Origin: JBCAWW01 sp039024315
GTDB lineage: Bacteria > Bacteroidota > Bacteroidia > J057
DNA: 64,000 nt
Assembly: GCA_039024315.1 (NCBI GenBank)
Contig: JBCCQN010000002.1
Location: 1-64,000 of the forward strand
Reading direction: 5' to 3'
The position numbers were made by a program, and so were the translations under genes. The notes beneath the pieces were generated by a model, which saw only the letters and a program-made list of their open reading frames with translations, was not told the origin of the DNA and did not search any database. Positions within the stretch are counted from its first letter, which is position 1. Each line of letters opens with the position of its first letter. Below, in pieces: positions 40,625 through 50,300 of this stretch.

Positions 40625-42046
40625 TTAAGGCTTTTGGCAACCAGCCCCATCGTAGCTTTCGAGGCCAAGTTTCAAAGCATCCGCTAAGGCTAGGCGTGGC
40701 AACCAAATTTCAACCGTAGGCAGATTACTACTGCCTTGCAGATTGAGTCCAAGCATGGAGCGTAAAGCATTGGCATCGGTGCTGGCGACGCTAACCGAGG
40801 CGTCCAATTGTTCGCGGGTCATTTTATTGCGGCCAAAGTAGAGTTTGGCCCAGCTTTGATCTAGCGGCAGCTGGATTTTTGCTTGTCGATTGCCTTGCGA
40901 TTTTGGATTGAGATACTCGGCATAGTCTTCGAGCTCTTCGAGTGGCAAATCGGTATTAAATTCTCGGTAATCAAAACGAGTGTGCCCAAAAAACACATTA
41001 TGGTTAAGTTGGAGTTCAAGCGCCTTTTTGACATTGTTGACTCCGCCGAAATCGCCAAAACCCAAGACATTGTATTCAGCTACTACTTTGCAGGCATTGT
41101 CCATCATAATGTTGGAGCCGCCATAGCTTGCGACGGGATCAAAAGCCCAAGAAAAAAGGATGGTGTTGTGGGCTACATAAAATTCTGGATAGCCAGTATT
41201 ACTGTGGTATTTACTCTTGCAATAGATAGACTCGCCTGAATTATTGACTAACAAATTGTTGACAATTTGGGCTTTGCCATTGCGGCCAATTTGGACATCG
41301 AGTACGCCTTGGGTAGCGGCGCAATTGATTAGCACACAGTTGCGGATCTCGACCTTGGTCTCATGTCCTGTCCTCACTCGGATTCCGGGTAAGGTAGGGC
41401 TAGGCCCTTGGCCTGCCGCGGGAGAGGCTTTGTGCATCAATTGTTGCTGCGCATCGGTTTTGTAACGATTGCGCTCACTATTGTCGATAATGATACCGTC
41501 GATTAGGATCCTGCCTTCGTATTGGCGAAACTGCTTATCAGTCAAGATTGCTAAGCGCTCCGTAGTCTGCGTTTTTTGGTAGTCATTGGTACCGGAAAAG
41601 ACCGTTTGTAAGCTCCCCCAGGGATCCCGATGGCTAAAGCTCTCATCGTAGCCTCCAATAATTGAGACCGGAACTTCGATGATATCGCTACCTCGACTGG
41701 CTTTTGAGCGATAAACCCCTGCGGCAATGTGGACACGATCTCCTGCCTCTAGGAGGCTGATGATGGCAGCCAAATCTTTGGCAGGCTGGGCCTTGGTCCC
41801 AAGTCGCCCCCTACCCTGGCTAGCTGATACATAATAGTCTTTGCCTTGGGTAGTGGGAAGGGAAGCGTTCTGCGCAGCAGTCTCCTCACTAGCAGTCGCT
41901 AACATTTGCTGCGCTTGATTGACAGACTGCTGTATCACGGGCCGATTTTGTAATACTGATTGGCGAAGATTTTGCAAGCCTCGCTGAGCGGAAAGTGTCT
42001 GTCCAAGGCAAAGCGTGCATAAAAAGAAGAAACAAAATTTGTACAT
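40625..42046 (-). CDS. Secreted right-handed beta-helix protein
   Basis: 473 residues. A signal peptide (FFFLCTLCLGQTLSAQ) is followed by a Gln-rich linker, then GKDYYVSASQGRG and GDRVHIAAGVYRS, the start common to parallel beta-helix (pectate-lyase-like) proteins. Then come coils such as VEIRNCVLINCAATQGVLDVQ, IVNNLLVNNSGESIYC and FYVAHNTILFSW. These fit a carbohydrate-binding or -cleaving extracellular protein. No catalytic residues can be assigned and no sorting domain was seen at the end. A repeat copy (41864-41880) is read as TAAQNAS in the linker. Confidence 0.8.
   Translation of the reverse strand: MYKFCFFFLCTLCLGQTLSAQRGLQNLRQSVLQNRPVIQQSVNQAQQMLATASEETAAQNASLPTTQGKDYYVSASQGRGRLGTKAQPAKDLAAIISLLEAGDRVHIAAGVYRSKASRGSDIIEVPVSIIGGYDESFSHRDPWGSLQTVFSGTNDYQKTQTTERLAILTDKQFRQYEGRILIDGIIIDNSERNRYKTDAQQQLMHKASPAAGQGPSPTLPGIRVRTGHETKVEIRNCVLINCAATQGVLDVQIGRNGKAQIVNNLLVNNSGESIYCKSKYHSNTGYPEFYVAHNTILFSWAFDPVASYGGSNIMMDNACKVVAEYNVLGFGDFGGVNNVKKALELQLNHNVFFGHTRFDYREFNTDLPLEELEDYAEYLNPKSQGNRQAKIQLPLDQSWAKLYFGRNKMTREQLDASVSVASTDANALRSMLGLNLQGSSNLPTVEIWLPRLALADALKLGLESYDGAGCQKP
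41864..41880 (+). repeat. Minihairpin repeat copy (CTGC-GCA-GCAG)
   Basis: Perfect leader and stem, in the signal-peptide-proximal linker of the beta-helix gene. Confidence 0.8.
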
Positions 42047-42142
42047 GATCTATGTGTATTTGAATGTTGGGCCGAAAGTATTGGGCATTTTTCAACAATA
42101 TTGGCTTGGAAGAAGTGAAATGGGAAAAAGCCGTCGTGGAAG

Positions 42143-42168
42143 GGAAAAAGAAAAATTTTACTTTTTCC
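42143..42168. promoter_or_regulatory. 26-bp near-perfect palindrome upstream of the sigma factor
   Basis: GGAAAAAG (42143-42150) pairs with CTTTTTCC (42161-42168) around a self-complementary AAAATTTT, with one A/A mismatch each side. It lies 48 bases before the sigma-factor ATG, in the 169-base gap shared with the divergent beta-helix gene. It could be an operator or, for the minus-strand gene, a promoter-proximal structure. Confidence 0.4.
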
Positions 42169-42215
42169 TGTAACCGATTGTAAAATGCCCGGTATCCCTG
42201 CTGAATCACGACCAA

Positions 42216-42779
42216 ATGCGAAATAGCGAAGAAGACAGTATGCAAGCCGTCAAGGATGGAGACATCCAAGCAATCGCCAAATTATACGAGCGATACCGCC
42301 AGCCCCTAATGGGGTATTTCTATCGGCGGACGGGAGGAGAAGAGTCGCTGAGTCAGGATTTAGTCCAAGCCGTTTTCATGCGGGTTTTGCGGTATCGAAC
42401 TTCCTACCGTGCCGGAGCAGCCCTACGTCCTTGGTTGTTTCAAATGGCGAGAAATGTCCTATACGATGAGTGGCAAAGTCAGCAGCCTATGGCCAATACA
42501 GTCTCTGTCGAGCAGGTCGAACTAGTCCAAAGGGATATCAGGATTGACCAGCAGATAGAGAAGCAAGAAAGGGAGAGCTATCTCAGACAGGCCTTACAAC
42601 AACTGCCGGAGGAAAGCCAAGAATTGATTGAACTGTGTAAGTACCAGGCATTGCCCTATCGAGAAGTGGGACAGATGCTAGGCATTAGCGAAGGCAATGT
42701 CAAAGTAAGACTCCATCGCGCGGTCAAGCGGCTGGGCCAAGTCTATCGCAAACTTAATCCCGAAGCAAGCGAAGTATGA
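42216..42779 (+). CDS. ECF RNA polymerase sigma factor
   Basis: 187 residues. Region 2 (LYERYRQPLMGYFYRRTG, DLVQAVFMRVLRY, RPWLFQMARNVLYDEW) is followed by region 4 (LPEESQELIELCKYQALPYREVGQMLGISEGNVKVRLHRAVKRL). ECF sigma factors redirect RNA polymerase to a small regulon and are held by an anti-sigma factor, here the next gene, which overlaps its stop codon. The cognate promoters cannot be read from the window, but the T9SS cargo, barrel and giant genes that follow on the same strand are candidates (inference). Confidence 0.93.
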   Translation: MRNSEEDSMQAVKDGDIQAIAKLYERYRQPLMGYFYRRTGGEESLSQDLVQAVFMRVLRYRTSYRAGAALRPWLFQMARNVLYDEWQSQQPMANTVSVEQVELVQRDIRIDQQIEKQERESYLRQALQQLPEESQELIELCKYQALPYREVGQMLGISEGNVKVRLHRAVKRLGQVYRKLNPEASEV

Positions 42780-43534
42780 TGAAAGAAAAATTGATGGATT
42801 TTCTGGCTTCAGAAGCCTACCGATCCACCCCCAAAAGTATAGAAGACTTCTTGCGAGCAAATCCTGGATGCCAGCCTGCATGGGAAGAAATACAGCTAGG
42901 TTGGGAATTGTTGGGTGAGCGTCCGGCTGTGCCAATGATGCCCAATCGCCTTGAAGAGCTAAGCGTTCCGCGCAGCGGTAAAAGGGCAGAGAAAGCTCAA
43001 ACTATTACGCTCCGACTCCCACGATGGAATATCGCAGCAGGCTGGGTTTTATTGGGCCTGATGGTAGGTTTGCTTTGGCCAAGATCAAGTTACCAGGAAG
43101 CAATCGCCCAGCTCAGTGAAGAGCTGCAACAGACCCGCTTAACGATGCAGGTACTTTACCTCCAATCCCCCGATGCTTCGCAAAGGATGTTTGCTGCTTC
43201 CCTCAGTCAGGAACTTCCCATTACTGACTTTACCCAAGAGGCGTGGCTACAAGCACTGGAAGAGGACCCTAGTCTCAGCGTACGCATGGCTGCATTGGAT
43301 GTACTGAGTAGAGATAAAATTGGCCCGAGCCTTAAAAAACGGCTCATCGAAGCGATGGCATATCAGGACTCACCCATGCTCCGCATAGAAATGGCAGAGC
43401 TAGCAAAGCACCAAAAGTGGTCTGAAGCCCTGCCTCAACTCCAACAATGGTCGGCTGACGAGTTTAGCCCCTTGCCATTGCTAAAGGCGCTCCAGAACAT
43501 AATTGATCATTTGGAACAATCAAAAAAATCATAA
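42776..43534 (+). CDS. Anti-sigma factor with C-terminal HEAT-like repeats
   Basis: 252 residues. The N-terminal part (PAWEEIQLGWELLG) is cytoplasmic and should bind the sigma factor. A single transmembrane helix follows (WNIAAGWVLLGLMVGLLW, about residues 85-102), then about 145 residues of paired helices (EDPSLSVRMAALDVLSRD, DSPMLRIEMAELAKHQK) with a HEAT-repeat appearance. A repeat copy (42962-42978) encodes SVPRSGK just before the membrane helix. The start overlaps the sigma gene stop, typical of sigma/anti-sigma pairs. The ligand of the outside domain is unknown. Confidence 0.85.
   Translation: MMKEKLMDFLASEAYRSTPKSIEDFLRANPGCQPAWEEIQLGWELLGERPAVPMMPNRLEELSVPRSGKRAEKAQTITLRLPRWNIAAGWVLLGLMVGLLWPRSSYQEAIAQLSEELQQTRLTMQVLYLQSPDASQRMFAASLSQELPITDFTQEAWLQALEEDPSLSVRMAALDVLSRDKIGPSLKKRLIEAMAYQDSPMLRIEMAELAKHQKWSEALPQLQQWSADEFSPLPLLKALQNIIDHLEQSKKS
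42962..42978 (+). repeat. Minihairpin repeat copy (CCGC-GCA-GCGG)
   Basis: Perfect leader and stem, read in frame in the anti-sigma gene as SVPRSGK. Confidence 0.8.
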
Positions 43535-43538
43535 TAAT

Positions 43539-44264
43539 ATGAAACATCTACTAATTTTTCTGATGGGCATCTCATTGTTTGCCCCACACTTCCTACAGGC
43601 ACAACGCACATTTAGCATCCCAGTAAAACCATCAAAAAGGGTATTGAGAGTGGAAGTTACTTTCTATCAAGGCTCTTTGGAAATCATCGGCTGGAATGAA
43701 GCAGAGGTCAAAATAGAAACCAAAAAAGGAGGCTGGATTTCGGCTAGTGAAGAAAAGCGAGACCGCATTGTGATCAAGGCGACAGGAGAGAAAGAAGCCT
43801 TAATTAAGGTTTATGTGCCTAAAGCATGTAATCTTACCGTCCAATCCCTAAAACAAGGCCCCATTGCGATCTTCAATGTTGTTGGAGAGATGAATGTCGA
43901 TGCCTTTAACGGATCAGTCAGTCTGCAAAATGTCAGTGGCAATGCGTTGGTTACCGCTTGGAATGGTCCCATCAATGCCACCTTTGCAGCCGTCAATCAG
44001 AGTCCGATGTCTTTCACGGCTTTTAATGGTAACATCTCGCTAGGATTTCCAATAGACAGCAACGCCCGTGTGTTGCTTAGCTATGACCAAGGAGACTTAT
44101 CCAACGAGTTTTCTGTCGCCTCTCCTCAAGAAACGAAGACTGCTTTTGACTATGAAAACGGTAAGAAGGAGGCAAGGCAGTGGCAGGTGATTACCCTCGG
44201 CAGTGGAGGACCAGAATGGCGAATCCGTAGCCGCAAAGGCAACGTCAAACTACACCGATGGTAA
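43539..44264 (+). CDS. DUF4097-type exported beta protein
   Basis: 241 residues from the ATG at 43539 (MKHLLIFLM), which opens a signal peptide; a frame start at 43503 lies inside the anti-sigma gene. The mature protein is a run of short strands with repeated NG/GP turns (TFYQGSLEIIGW, VPKACNLTVQSL, DAFNGSVSLQNVSGNALVTAWNGPINATF, FTAFNGNISLGFP), the beta-solenoid style of DUF4097. DUF4097-type genes often sit beside sigma/anti-sigma pairs, and this arrangement suggests it belongs to the same envelope response. Confidence 0.82.
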   Translation: MKHLLIFLMGISLFAPHFLQAQRTFSIPVKPSKRVLRVEVTFYQGSLEIIGWNEAEVKIETKKGGWISASEEKRDRIVIKATGEKEALIKVYVPKACNLTVQSLKQGPIAIFNVVGEMNVDAFNGSVSLQNVSGNALVTAWNGPINATFAAVNQSPMSFTAFNGNISLGFPIDSNARVLLSYDQGDLSNEFSVASPQETKTAFDYENGKKEARQWQVITLGSGGPEWRIRSRKGNVKLHRW

Positions 44265-44357
44265 GAATGACAACTGTTTTTTACCGATTCACAACATCGG
44301 AGACCCAAAATTAAGGTTCGGGCTTTTGTTTTGCAGCCATCACAAACACAAGATGTC

Positions 44358-45386
44358 ATGCAAAAATTAACCTTAATCTTCCTTTTTTCTCTTTCCAGCT
44401 TTTTGAGCGCTTTTGCTCAGGACAACTTCAGCAACTATAGCTTTTTACACGACAGCAGCGAGTACCGTAGCCTAGATCTAGATTATGCCAATATAATGGT
44501 CGAAATCGATAGCCTAGAGGATAACGGGATGCAGCTTTTGGGCTTTGGTTTTGATTTTCACTATGCAGGCCAAGATTTCAATCAACTGTCCCTCTTTACA
44601 GACGGGGAGATCCATCTCAGCGGTCCTAGCACTAATCCCAATCAGGCCTTTGTCATCTCGCCCCTTTCTACCAATCTCTACGACAAATTTCAAGATGCTT
44701 CGGGCGTCGATTCAAAAATCCGCTATGCTTTGAGTGGCGGTTTAATAGGGCCCAAAACGCTAAAAATCGAGTACTATCGCATGGGCTTTACCAATGGAAA
44801 GGTGCAAGACGAAGTAAGCTTTCAAGTTTGGCTTAGCGAAATGGACTCTAGCATTAGTTTTCACTATGCAAGTACCCAGTTGGCCGATATTATGGATGTT
44901 TATACGCCCACCTATTCGCCAACGATTGCGCTATTAGCGATTGACTGGGTCAGTGAGGATGCAACAGGGATTTATCTCGACGGGGAAGCAGACAATCCAC
45001 AACTTGTACCCCAGCAGGGCAGTTATTTTCCGGTAGGAATTGACAGCCCTCCTGATTCGGGTACGATTTATAAGTTTTGTCCCGCTGGCTGCAATCTTAA
45101 TGCTACCTCCATTGGAAAACTGGATCAACACGCCCTCCACTTTCTCGCTTACCCAAATCCCGCAGAAGACCATTTAACGCTTGAATTTACGCTCCCCAAC
45201 CCGCAACCTTATACCATCGTTCTGCGCAGCAGTACAGGACAAAAACTTCTCAAACAACACTATCCCAACCCAAGCGGGACTCAGCAAAGTCTTGCTTATA
45301 ATCTCTCCACGCTAGCCAGTGGCATCTATCTGCTCGAAGTACAGCTTGCTTCTGGACGGATGAGCAAAAAAGTCATTGTGCAGTAG
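44358..45386 (+). CDS. Secreted T9SS cargo protein
   Basis: 342 residues from the ATG at 44358 (MQKLTLIFLFS), the start of a signal peptide ending AFA. The mature region has YRSLDLDYANIMVEIDSLEDNGMQLLGFGFDFHYAGQDFNQLSLFTDGEI, of the kind seen in PQQ-free beta-sandwich cargo; no enzyme motif is clear. The end is a type A sorting domain (LAYPNPAEDHLTLEF, YTIVLRSSTGQKLL, ASGIYLLEVQLASGRMSKKVIVQ). A repeat copy (45217-45232) encodes VLRSSTG inside the sorting domain. Confidence 0.85.
   Translation: MQKLTLIFLFSLSSFLSAFAQDNFSNYSFLHDSSEYRSLDLDYANIMVEIDSLEDNGMQLLGFGFDFHYAGQDFNQLSLFTDGEIHLSGPSTNPNQAFVISPLSTNLYDKFQDASGVDSKIRYALSGGLIGPKTLKIEYYRMGFTNGKVQDEVSFQVWLSEMDSSISFHYASTQLADIMDVYTPTYSPTIALLAIDWVSEDATGIYLDGEADNPQLVPQQGSYFPVGIDSPPDSGTIYKFCPAGCNLNATSIGKLDQHALHFLAYPNPAEDHLTLEFTLPNPQPYTIVLRSSTGQKLLKQHYPNPSGTQQSLAYNLSTLASGIYLLEVQLASGRMSKKVIVQ
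45217..45232 (+). repeat. Minihairpin repeat copy inside a T9SS sorting domain (CTGC-GCA-GCAG)
   Basis: TCGTT leader with an intact CTGC-GCA-GCAG stem-loop, read as VLRSSTG. Confidence 0.65.
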
Positions 45387-45433
45387 CTTTCGCCGAGCTT
45401 CACCCACTCCCTATCGCTTCCTTCAATTGCCCT

Positions 45434-45451
45434 CCTCCTTGCAAAAGGAGG
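45434..45451 (+). terminator. Hairpin after the T9SS cargo gene
   Basis: CCTCCTT (45434-45440) and AAGGAGG (45445-45451) pair across GCAA. No T-run follows, so termination strength is uncertain. Confidence 0.4.
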
Positions 45452-45490
45452 GGCAAGGGGGCGGTCATTAAGCTTCTCTTAGGTATGTCA

Positions 45491-45506
45491 TCCTTCGGAG
45501 AACGCT
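45491..45506 (-). repeat. Minihairpin repeat copy (TCC-GAA-GGA)
   Basis: Intergenic, minus strand AGCGTTCTCCGAAGGA. Three-base stem with a GAA loop. Confidence 0.6.
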
Positions 45507-45546
45507 CAGCCAGATTTCCCTTTTACAACAATCAACTTTTTATCTG

Positions 45547-47250
45547 ATGAAACGCTCTATATCCCTCTTAATGGGCCTGCTATTGCTTTGCCTTGGCTTA
45601 AGTGCTCAGGGGCTCGACAAATTCAAAAACAAGCCCCCGCTCGCCTTATCAGGCAGTCTCCGCCTCTCAGCTAGCTACTATTCCATTACTGGTGCGCCTA
45701 ACACTCAAAATCCCTTTAGCTGGGTACTGAGCGGCACGCCTACCCTCTCGGTCTTTGGCATCAAGTTTCCTGTTAGCTTTAGCTACAGGGGTTCCAACTT
45801 AGAGACTAATCTCCAGTTTCCCCTCAATCGCTTTGCGGCCAGTCCAAGTTGGAAATGGGGTCGCCTCCACCTAGGTCAGCGTAGCATGCGCCTTACTGAC
45901 TATACCTTATCAGGCCGAGATTTTAATGGGGTTGGCGTCGAACTCAATCCTGGAGTCCTGCGTTTTGCGGCTCTCAGCGGCAATTTTCGCAACGTCCAAA
46001 CCCAAGCCGACTCCTTGACGCAGCTGGCCCTGATTCTACCCTCATTTAAACGCAATGGTTTTGGCGGGAAGTTAGGGGTCGGCACAGCTCAAAACTACCT
46101 TGATTTTATTTTTATGAAGATCGAGGATCAAGAGGAAACCATCGTTTTTCAATCACCTGAAATTGCGACCCCAGTCAGCCTGCCTAAAGATAATGTCGTT
46201 CTGGGTTCCGATCTCAAATTGACCCTATTCAAAAGCCTTTCCCTTCGCCTCAATGGAGCAGCAAGCTTGGTTTCGGACAAAGACAGTAGTCTCGGGATCC
46301 CGCTTGACACCCTCAATCTAGATCGCTGGCTGGAGCCATTATCCAAGGTGATAGAACCCAATCTCTCTACCCGTTGGGGCCTAGCGGGAGATGCAGAGCT
46401 CAGTCTCAAACTTAAAGCCTTCAGCATCGGGGCAAAATACCATCGGGTCGATCCATACTTCCGCTCCTTGGGAACCTTTTTTATACGCAACGATATTGAA
46501 TCTTATACTGGCAAACTAGGTTTACGACTCTGGGAAAACAAATTCAACCTCAACCTCCAAGCCGGTCGAGAGCGCAATAATCTTTCTGGCCTCAAAGCCC
46601 GCACCCAGAGCAGAACAATCGGTTCGGCTAGCCTCTTTCTAAATCCCATCAAAGCGCTACAGATTAATCTCAATTACTCCAACTTCCAAAGAGATAATGA
46701 ATCTGGTTTCGTTGAGATTGAAGATACCTTACGTGTCGTCAACCTTACCCAATTACAAAGCTTGAACATCAGTTATCGAGCCAAAACCCAAGGTCCAACG
46801 CTACGGCTTAGAGCTAGCGTAAGTCGTCAAAGTATCGAAGACCAATCGGTCTATCGCCCCATAGACAACCACCTGAATAGTTTGGTGGGAAGCTTTCATG
46901 CTGGCCTCCACTGGAAGGAAGCTGGTTTTCGTCTAACACCCAGTTTACAATATCGCCAAATGGATTTTCGTGGCGACCTAAGGCAAACTTATGGGTTTGG
47001 CCTACAGCTTAGTCAAGCACTACTGGAAAAGAAATTGCGACTTCAGGCTCGCTTCAGTTTAAGGCAAACCATGAGTCAGCAAGGCAATGATAATACGGCC
47101 TTGAATCTACGCGCCTCGGGAAGGTTCAAGCTGAGTAAGCGACAAAATATCAACCTTAATCTGCATTACCTCAGTCGTCAATACCAAGCAGTAGATAGGG
47201 TCGACAGAAGTACCTTCAGACTCAACTTTGCCTACAGCTTCAACTTTTAG
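45547..47250 (+). CDS. Outer-membrane beta-barrel paired with the giant protein
   Basis: 567 residues. Signal peptide (LMGLLLLCLGLSAQ), a short plug-like start (GLDKFKNKPPLALSGSLRLSASYY), then about eighteen or more amphipathic strands with the alternating pattern of a barrel (FSWVLSGTPTLSVFG, LHLGQRSMRLTDYTLSG, LRFAALSGNFRNV, INLNLHYLSRQY) and a C-terminal phenylalanine (RLNFAYSFNF), the mark recognised by the barrel assembly machinery. No named family was recognised. It lies 68 bases before the giant protein gene in the same direction, so it may anchor or export it. Confidence 0.82.
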   Translation: MKRSISLLMGLLLLCLGLSAQGLDKFKNKPPLALSGSLRLSASYYSITGAPNTQNPFSWVLSGTPTLSVFGIKFPVSFSYRGSNLETNLQFPLNRFAASPSWKWGRLHLGQRSMRLTDYTLSGRDFNGVGVELNPGVLRFAALSGNFRNVQTQADSLTQLALILPSFKRNGFGGKLGVGTAQNYLDFIFMKIEDQEETIVFQSPEIATPVSLPKDNVVLGSDLKLTLFKSLSLRLNGAASLVSDKDSSLGIPLDTLNLDRWLEPLSKVIEPNLSTRWGLAGDAELSLKLKAFSIGAKYHRVDPYFRSLGTFFIRNDIESYTGKLGLRLWENKFNLNLQAGRERNNLSGLKARTQSRTIGSASLFLNPIKALQINLNYSNFQRDNESGFVEIEDTLRVVNLTQLQSLNISYRAKTQGPTLRLRASVSRQSIEDQSVYRPIDNHLNSLVGSFHAGLHWKEAGFRLTPSLQYRQMDFRGDLRQTYGFGLQLSQALLEKKLRLQARFSLRQTMSQQGNDNTALNLRASGRFKLSKRQNINLNLHYLSRQYQAVDRVDRSTFRLNFAYSFNF

Positions 47251-47299
47251 CGCATTCACTCAAACTCCATCCCATTTCACTACATCCCTTTTCTGAATT

Positions 47300-47315
47300 C
47301 GTTCCGCGCAGCGGA
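47300..47315 (+). repeat. Minihairpin repeat copy upstream of the giant gene (TTCCGC-GCA-GCGGAA)
   Basis: TCGTT leader; the stem extends to six pairs by using the leader TT. 30 bases before the giant gene ATG. Confidence 0.65.
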
Positions 47316-47345
47316 ATATTGCCTCAGAACAAAAGCCTTATCCAT

Positions 47346-50300
47346 ATGAAACCGTCAAGATTTCACTTTCTCCTGCGGCGAACGCTTCTTCTCATGTTGG
47401 GGAGCCTGCTGTTTGTCTGCCAAATGTCTGCTCAGGACCTAAGTCTATCCATTACGGTCCTGCCGCCTTATCCGGCAGAAGCCGACTATTACCTCAACAA
47501 TGCTGATAATCTCAGCATTGAACTCAAAAACAATACGGGCCGAACTATTGAACTCTATGCCGGCGCTAGTCTTAGTAGCGATGGCGGTGTTCAAGTGGCA
47601 TCAAAAAGCGGAGTCAAACCTAGCATGCCCATCAGTCTATCTCCTTTCGAATTTCGAATTATTTCAGGTAGCATGCTCGACGAACTCGGCATGGAGGTCA
47701 GTTATCCTGATGATTTTGACATCTCCGGTATTAGCGAAGCCGAGCGTAATAAAATTTTGGAAGAGCGAGTGATTCCAGAAGACAATTATCGCCTCTGTAT
47801 TCAATTATATGAATGGGATACTGATGCTTTGATCCTCGAATCTTGTAGCCAAGACTTCGAGATTATCTACGCCCAACCGCCGGTCATTTTAAGCCCAGAT
47901 AATTACACCATTTTTGAGGACATCGCTCAGCCAATGTTTGTACAATGGAGTCCTGTACGTCCCGGTACAGAAGATCTGGGAGAAGTGGAATATGCCATCC
48001 AAATCATCGAAATAGAGCAAAAAACCCTAGATTTTGGGCAAGAATATGTACAGTTGATCCTCAAGTCTCGGACCAATATAGTCTATGAGATAGAAGGCCT
48101 AACGGGTTTGAGTGAGGTGATTGACTTTCAGGATTTTGAAAGCCTTCGCTCCGTTACCAAGGACGAGATCGTTTATACGATGCAAATAGTCGCCAAGGAT
48201 GTCGAAAACGAATCGAGCATCCTTAATGAAGGAGGCAGTAATCTTATCGCATTTGGCATTGATAATGTGGATGAAGTAGATCCAATCATTGCAGAGCCCA
48301 CCAATCCAAAGTTAACTGCTCCGCTTCCTGGAACGCATTTCTATACTTACGATCAGCAATCGATCACCATCGAATGGGAGTACGATGCACCAGCAGACGA
48401 TCATATCCACTACTCCTATTGGATCATGGATTATACAGATCTTTATGAGCAGGGTCAGACGATGGAGGAAATGCTAGATGGCTTTGAAATCATTTCAAAA
48501 GAAAAATATGACCGTGCCGTCTATGGCTATGACGAATGGGATGTAGAGAAGCATGAAGTCCTGCCTGGCGCGGACTGGTTTTTAGACGAGCCTTGGTTTG
48601 AAGAAGGACATTATTACATCCTTTGCTTTTGGGTACATAATCAAGAGCATACCGCCATTTTTGCTGATAGTGCTATAGATTATTTCGAGTTTGCCGATTT
48701 TCACTACGGGCGTCAGGAGATCGACGATCCGATCCTCAGCATAGAAGACACAGTCACTGGCTACACCCCTGTATTAAAATGGACTGAGGAAGCTATCCTT
48801 GGTACGGATATGCAATATGCTATGTGGGTGGCAGACTTTACCGATGAATACGAAGCGGGGCAGTCATATGAACAAATGATAGCCTCTTTTCGAAACCCTT
48901 GGGATCACGATTATGTGATTTCAGATCAAAATATGGTGGGCACTACCAAGCGCTACATCCCCAATGGCTATCTCAAATCAGGCCATTATTACATAGTCTT
49001 ATTCACCGCATTAGATCGCAATGGAGTGATCCAATTTGTTTCGACCGAAGAAGCGAGCACGAGTATGCATGAGGCTTTTTATTATCTCCCTTCGGGGAAC
49101 TTTAGAGCTCCTAAATTACTGAATCCAAAAGAGGGGGGACACTATCTTCTTTATAACGAAGAGCCTTTTAGAGTGAGTTGGGAGTTTGAAGCCCCAGCTT
49201 CGGCCAAAATGCGGTATAAGGTATTTATGTACGACTATACAGACGCTTTTGCCTCAGGCCAAAGTTTTGACCAGATCAAGGCTGACTTTGATGTCAATGG
49301 TGAGGATTCTTTTGAGCGGCTGCTGTACACCACAGAGGTGGAAGCAGTAGACTTTATTGATATCGAGACAGGGGATGCAGGCTGGGTATATGAAGCGCGT
49401 AATGCCTTCGAAGAGGGCACCCATTACGTAATCTGGTTTGCCGCCTACGATGCCAATTATGCCAATCCCATTAGCTTTAGTGGTGGGGAAAGTAGGGCCG
49501 AACAATTGACTCATTTTAGCTATGGGGCGGCGGCACTCGATGACCCGATATTAAGGGTGGCCGATCATATTTATGGCAACACCATCGAAATCTCATGGAC
49601 TGACATTGCTATTGCTGGTGCTGAGGTCGAATATGGGATCTGGATCGCGGACTTCACAGAGGAAAAAGCCAATGGTATGAGTCTAGCACAAATGGAACAG
49701 CTAATGTCTCAACAAGCGGCTAGCCTCACTTATAGTCAGCCCCAGATCAAAGATCAAAACGATTTATTTCTCATGGCTGCAGAGGAAGGATTTGAGGCAG
49801 GAAATTATTATGTGGTCATGCACTCGACTTTAGATGCCAATGGTGTCCTCAGTTTCCAGTCTACCAACTCTTCTGTCAGTTATCAGTTTGCCGACTTTTA
49901 CTATGGTACTACGGGCTTGGCCGATCCGGTGATTTATTATCCCTTGCCAGAGGCTCAGTTTATGGGCGATGAATTGCAAATGGCTTGGGGTCAAAGCGAA
50001 TTGGCTGAGATAGAAGGTGATTTCCAATATGTCCTGACCATTTATGACATGGACTACGAATTTGATCAGGGTATTTCACGCAACGAAATCCTTGCCCGAC
50101 TCAACCAAGCCCGATTAGATTCCAATCTCTACACTTACGAAAGTGATGTTGTCTTCAACACTACGCTAGCAAGCAATCAAACCCTCTATAAACTGATTAA
50201 AGGAGATGAGAACTTTTTTGGTTCAGCAGGCTGGTTGGAAAAGGATCACTTTTACGTCTTCGAATTGCAACTGATTGATCGTTCGCAAACAAACGTCTTT

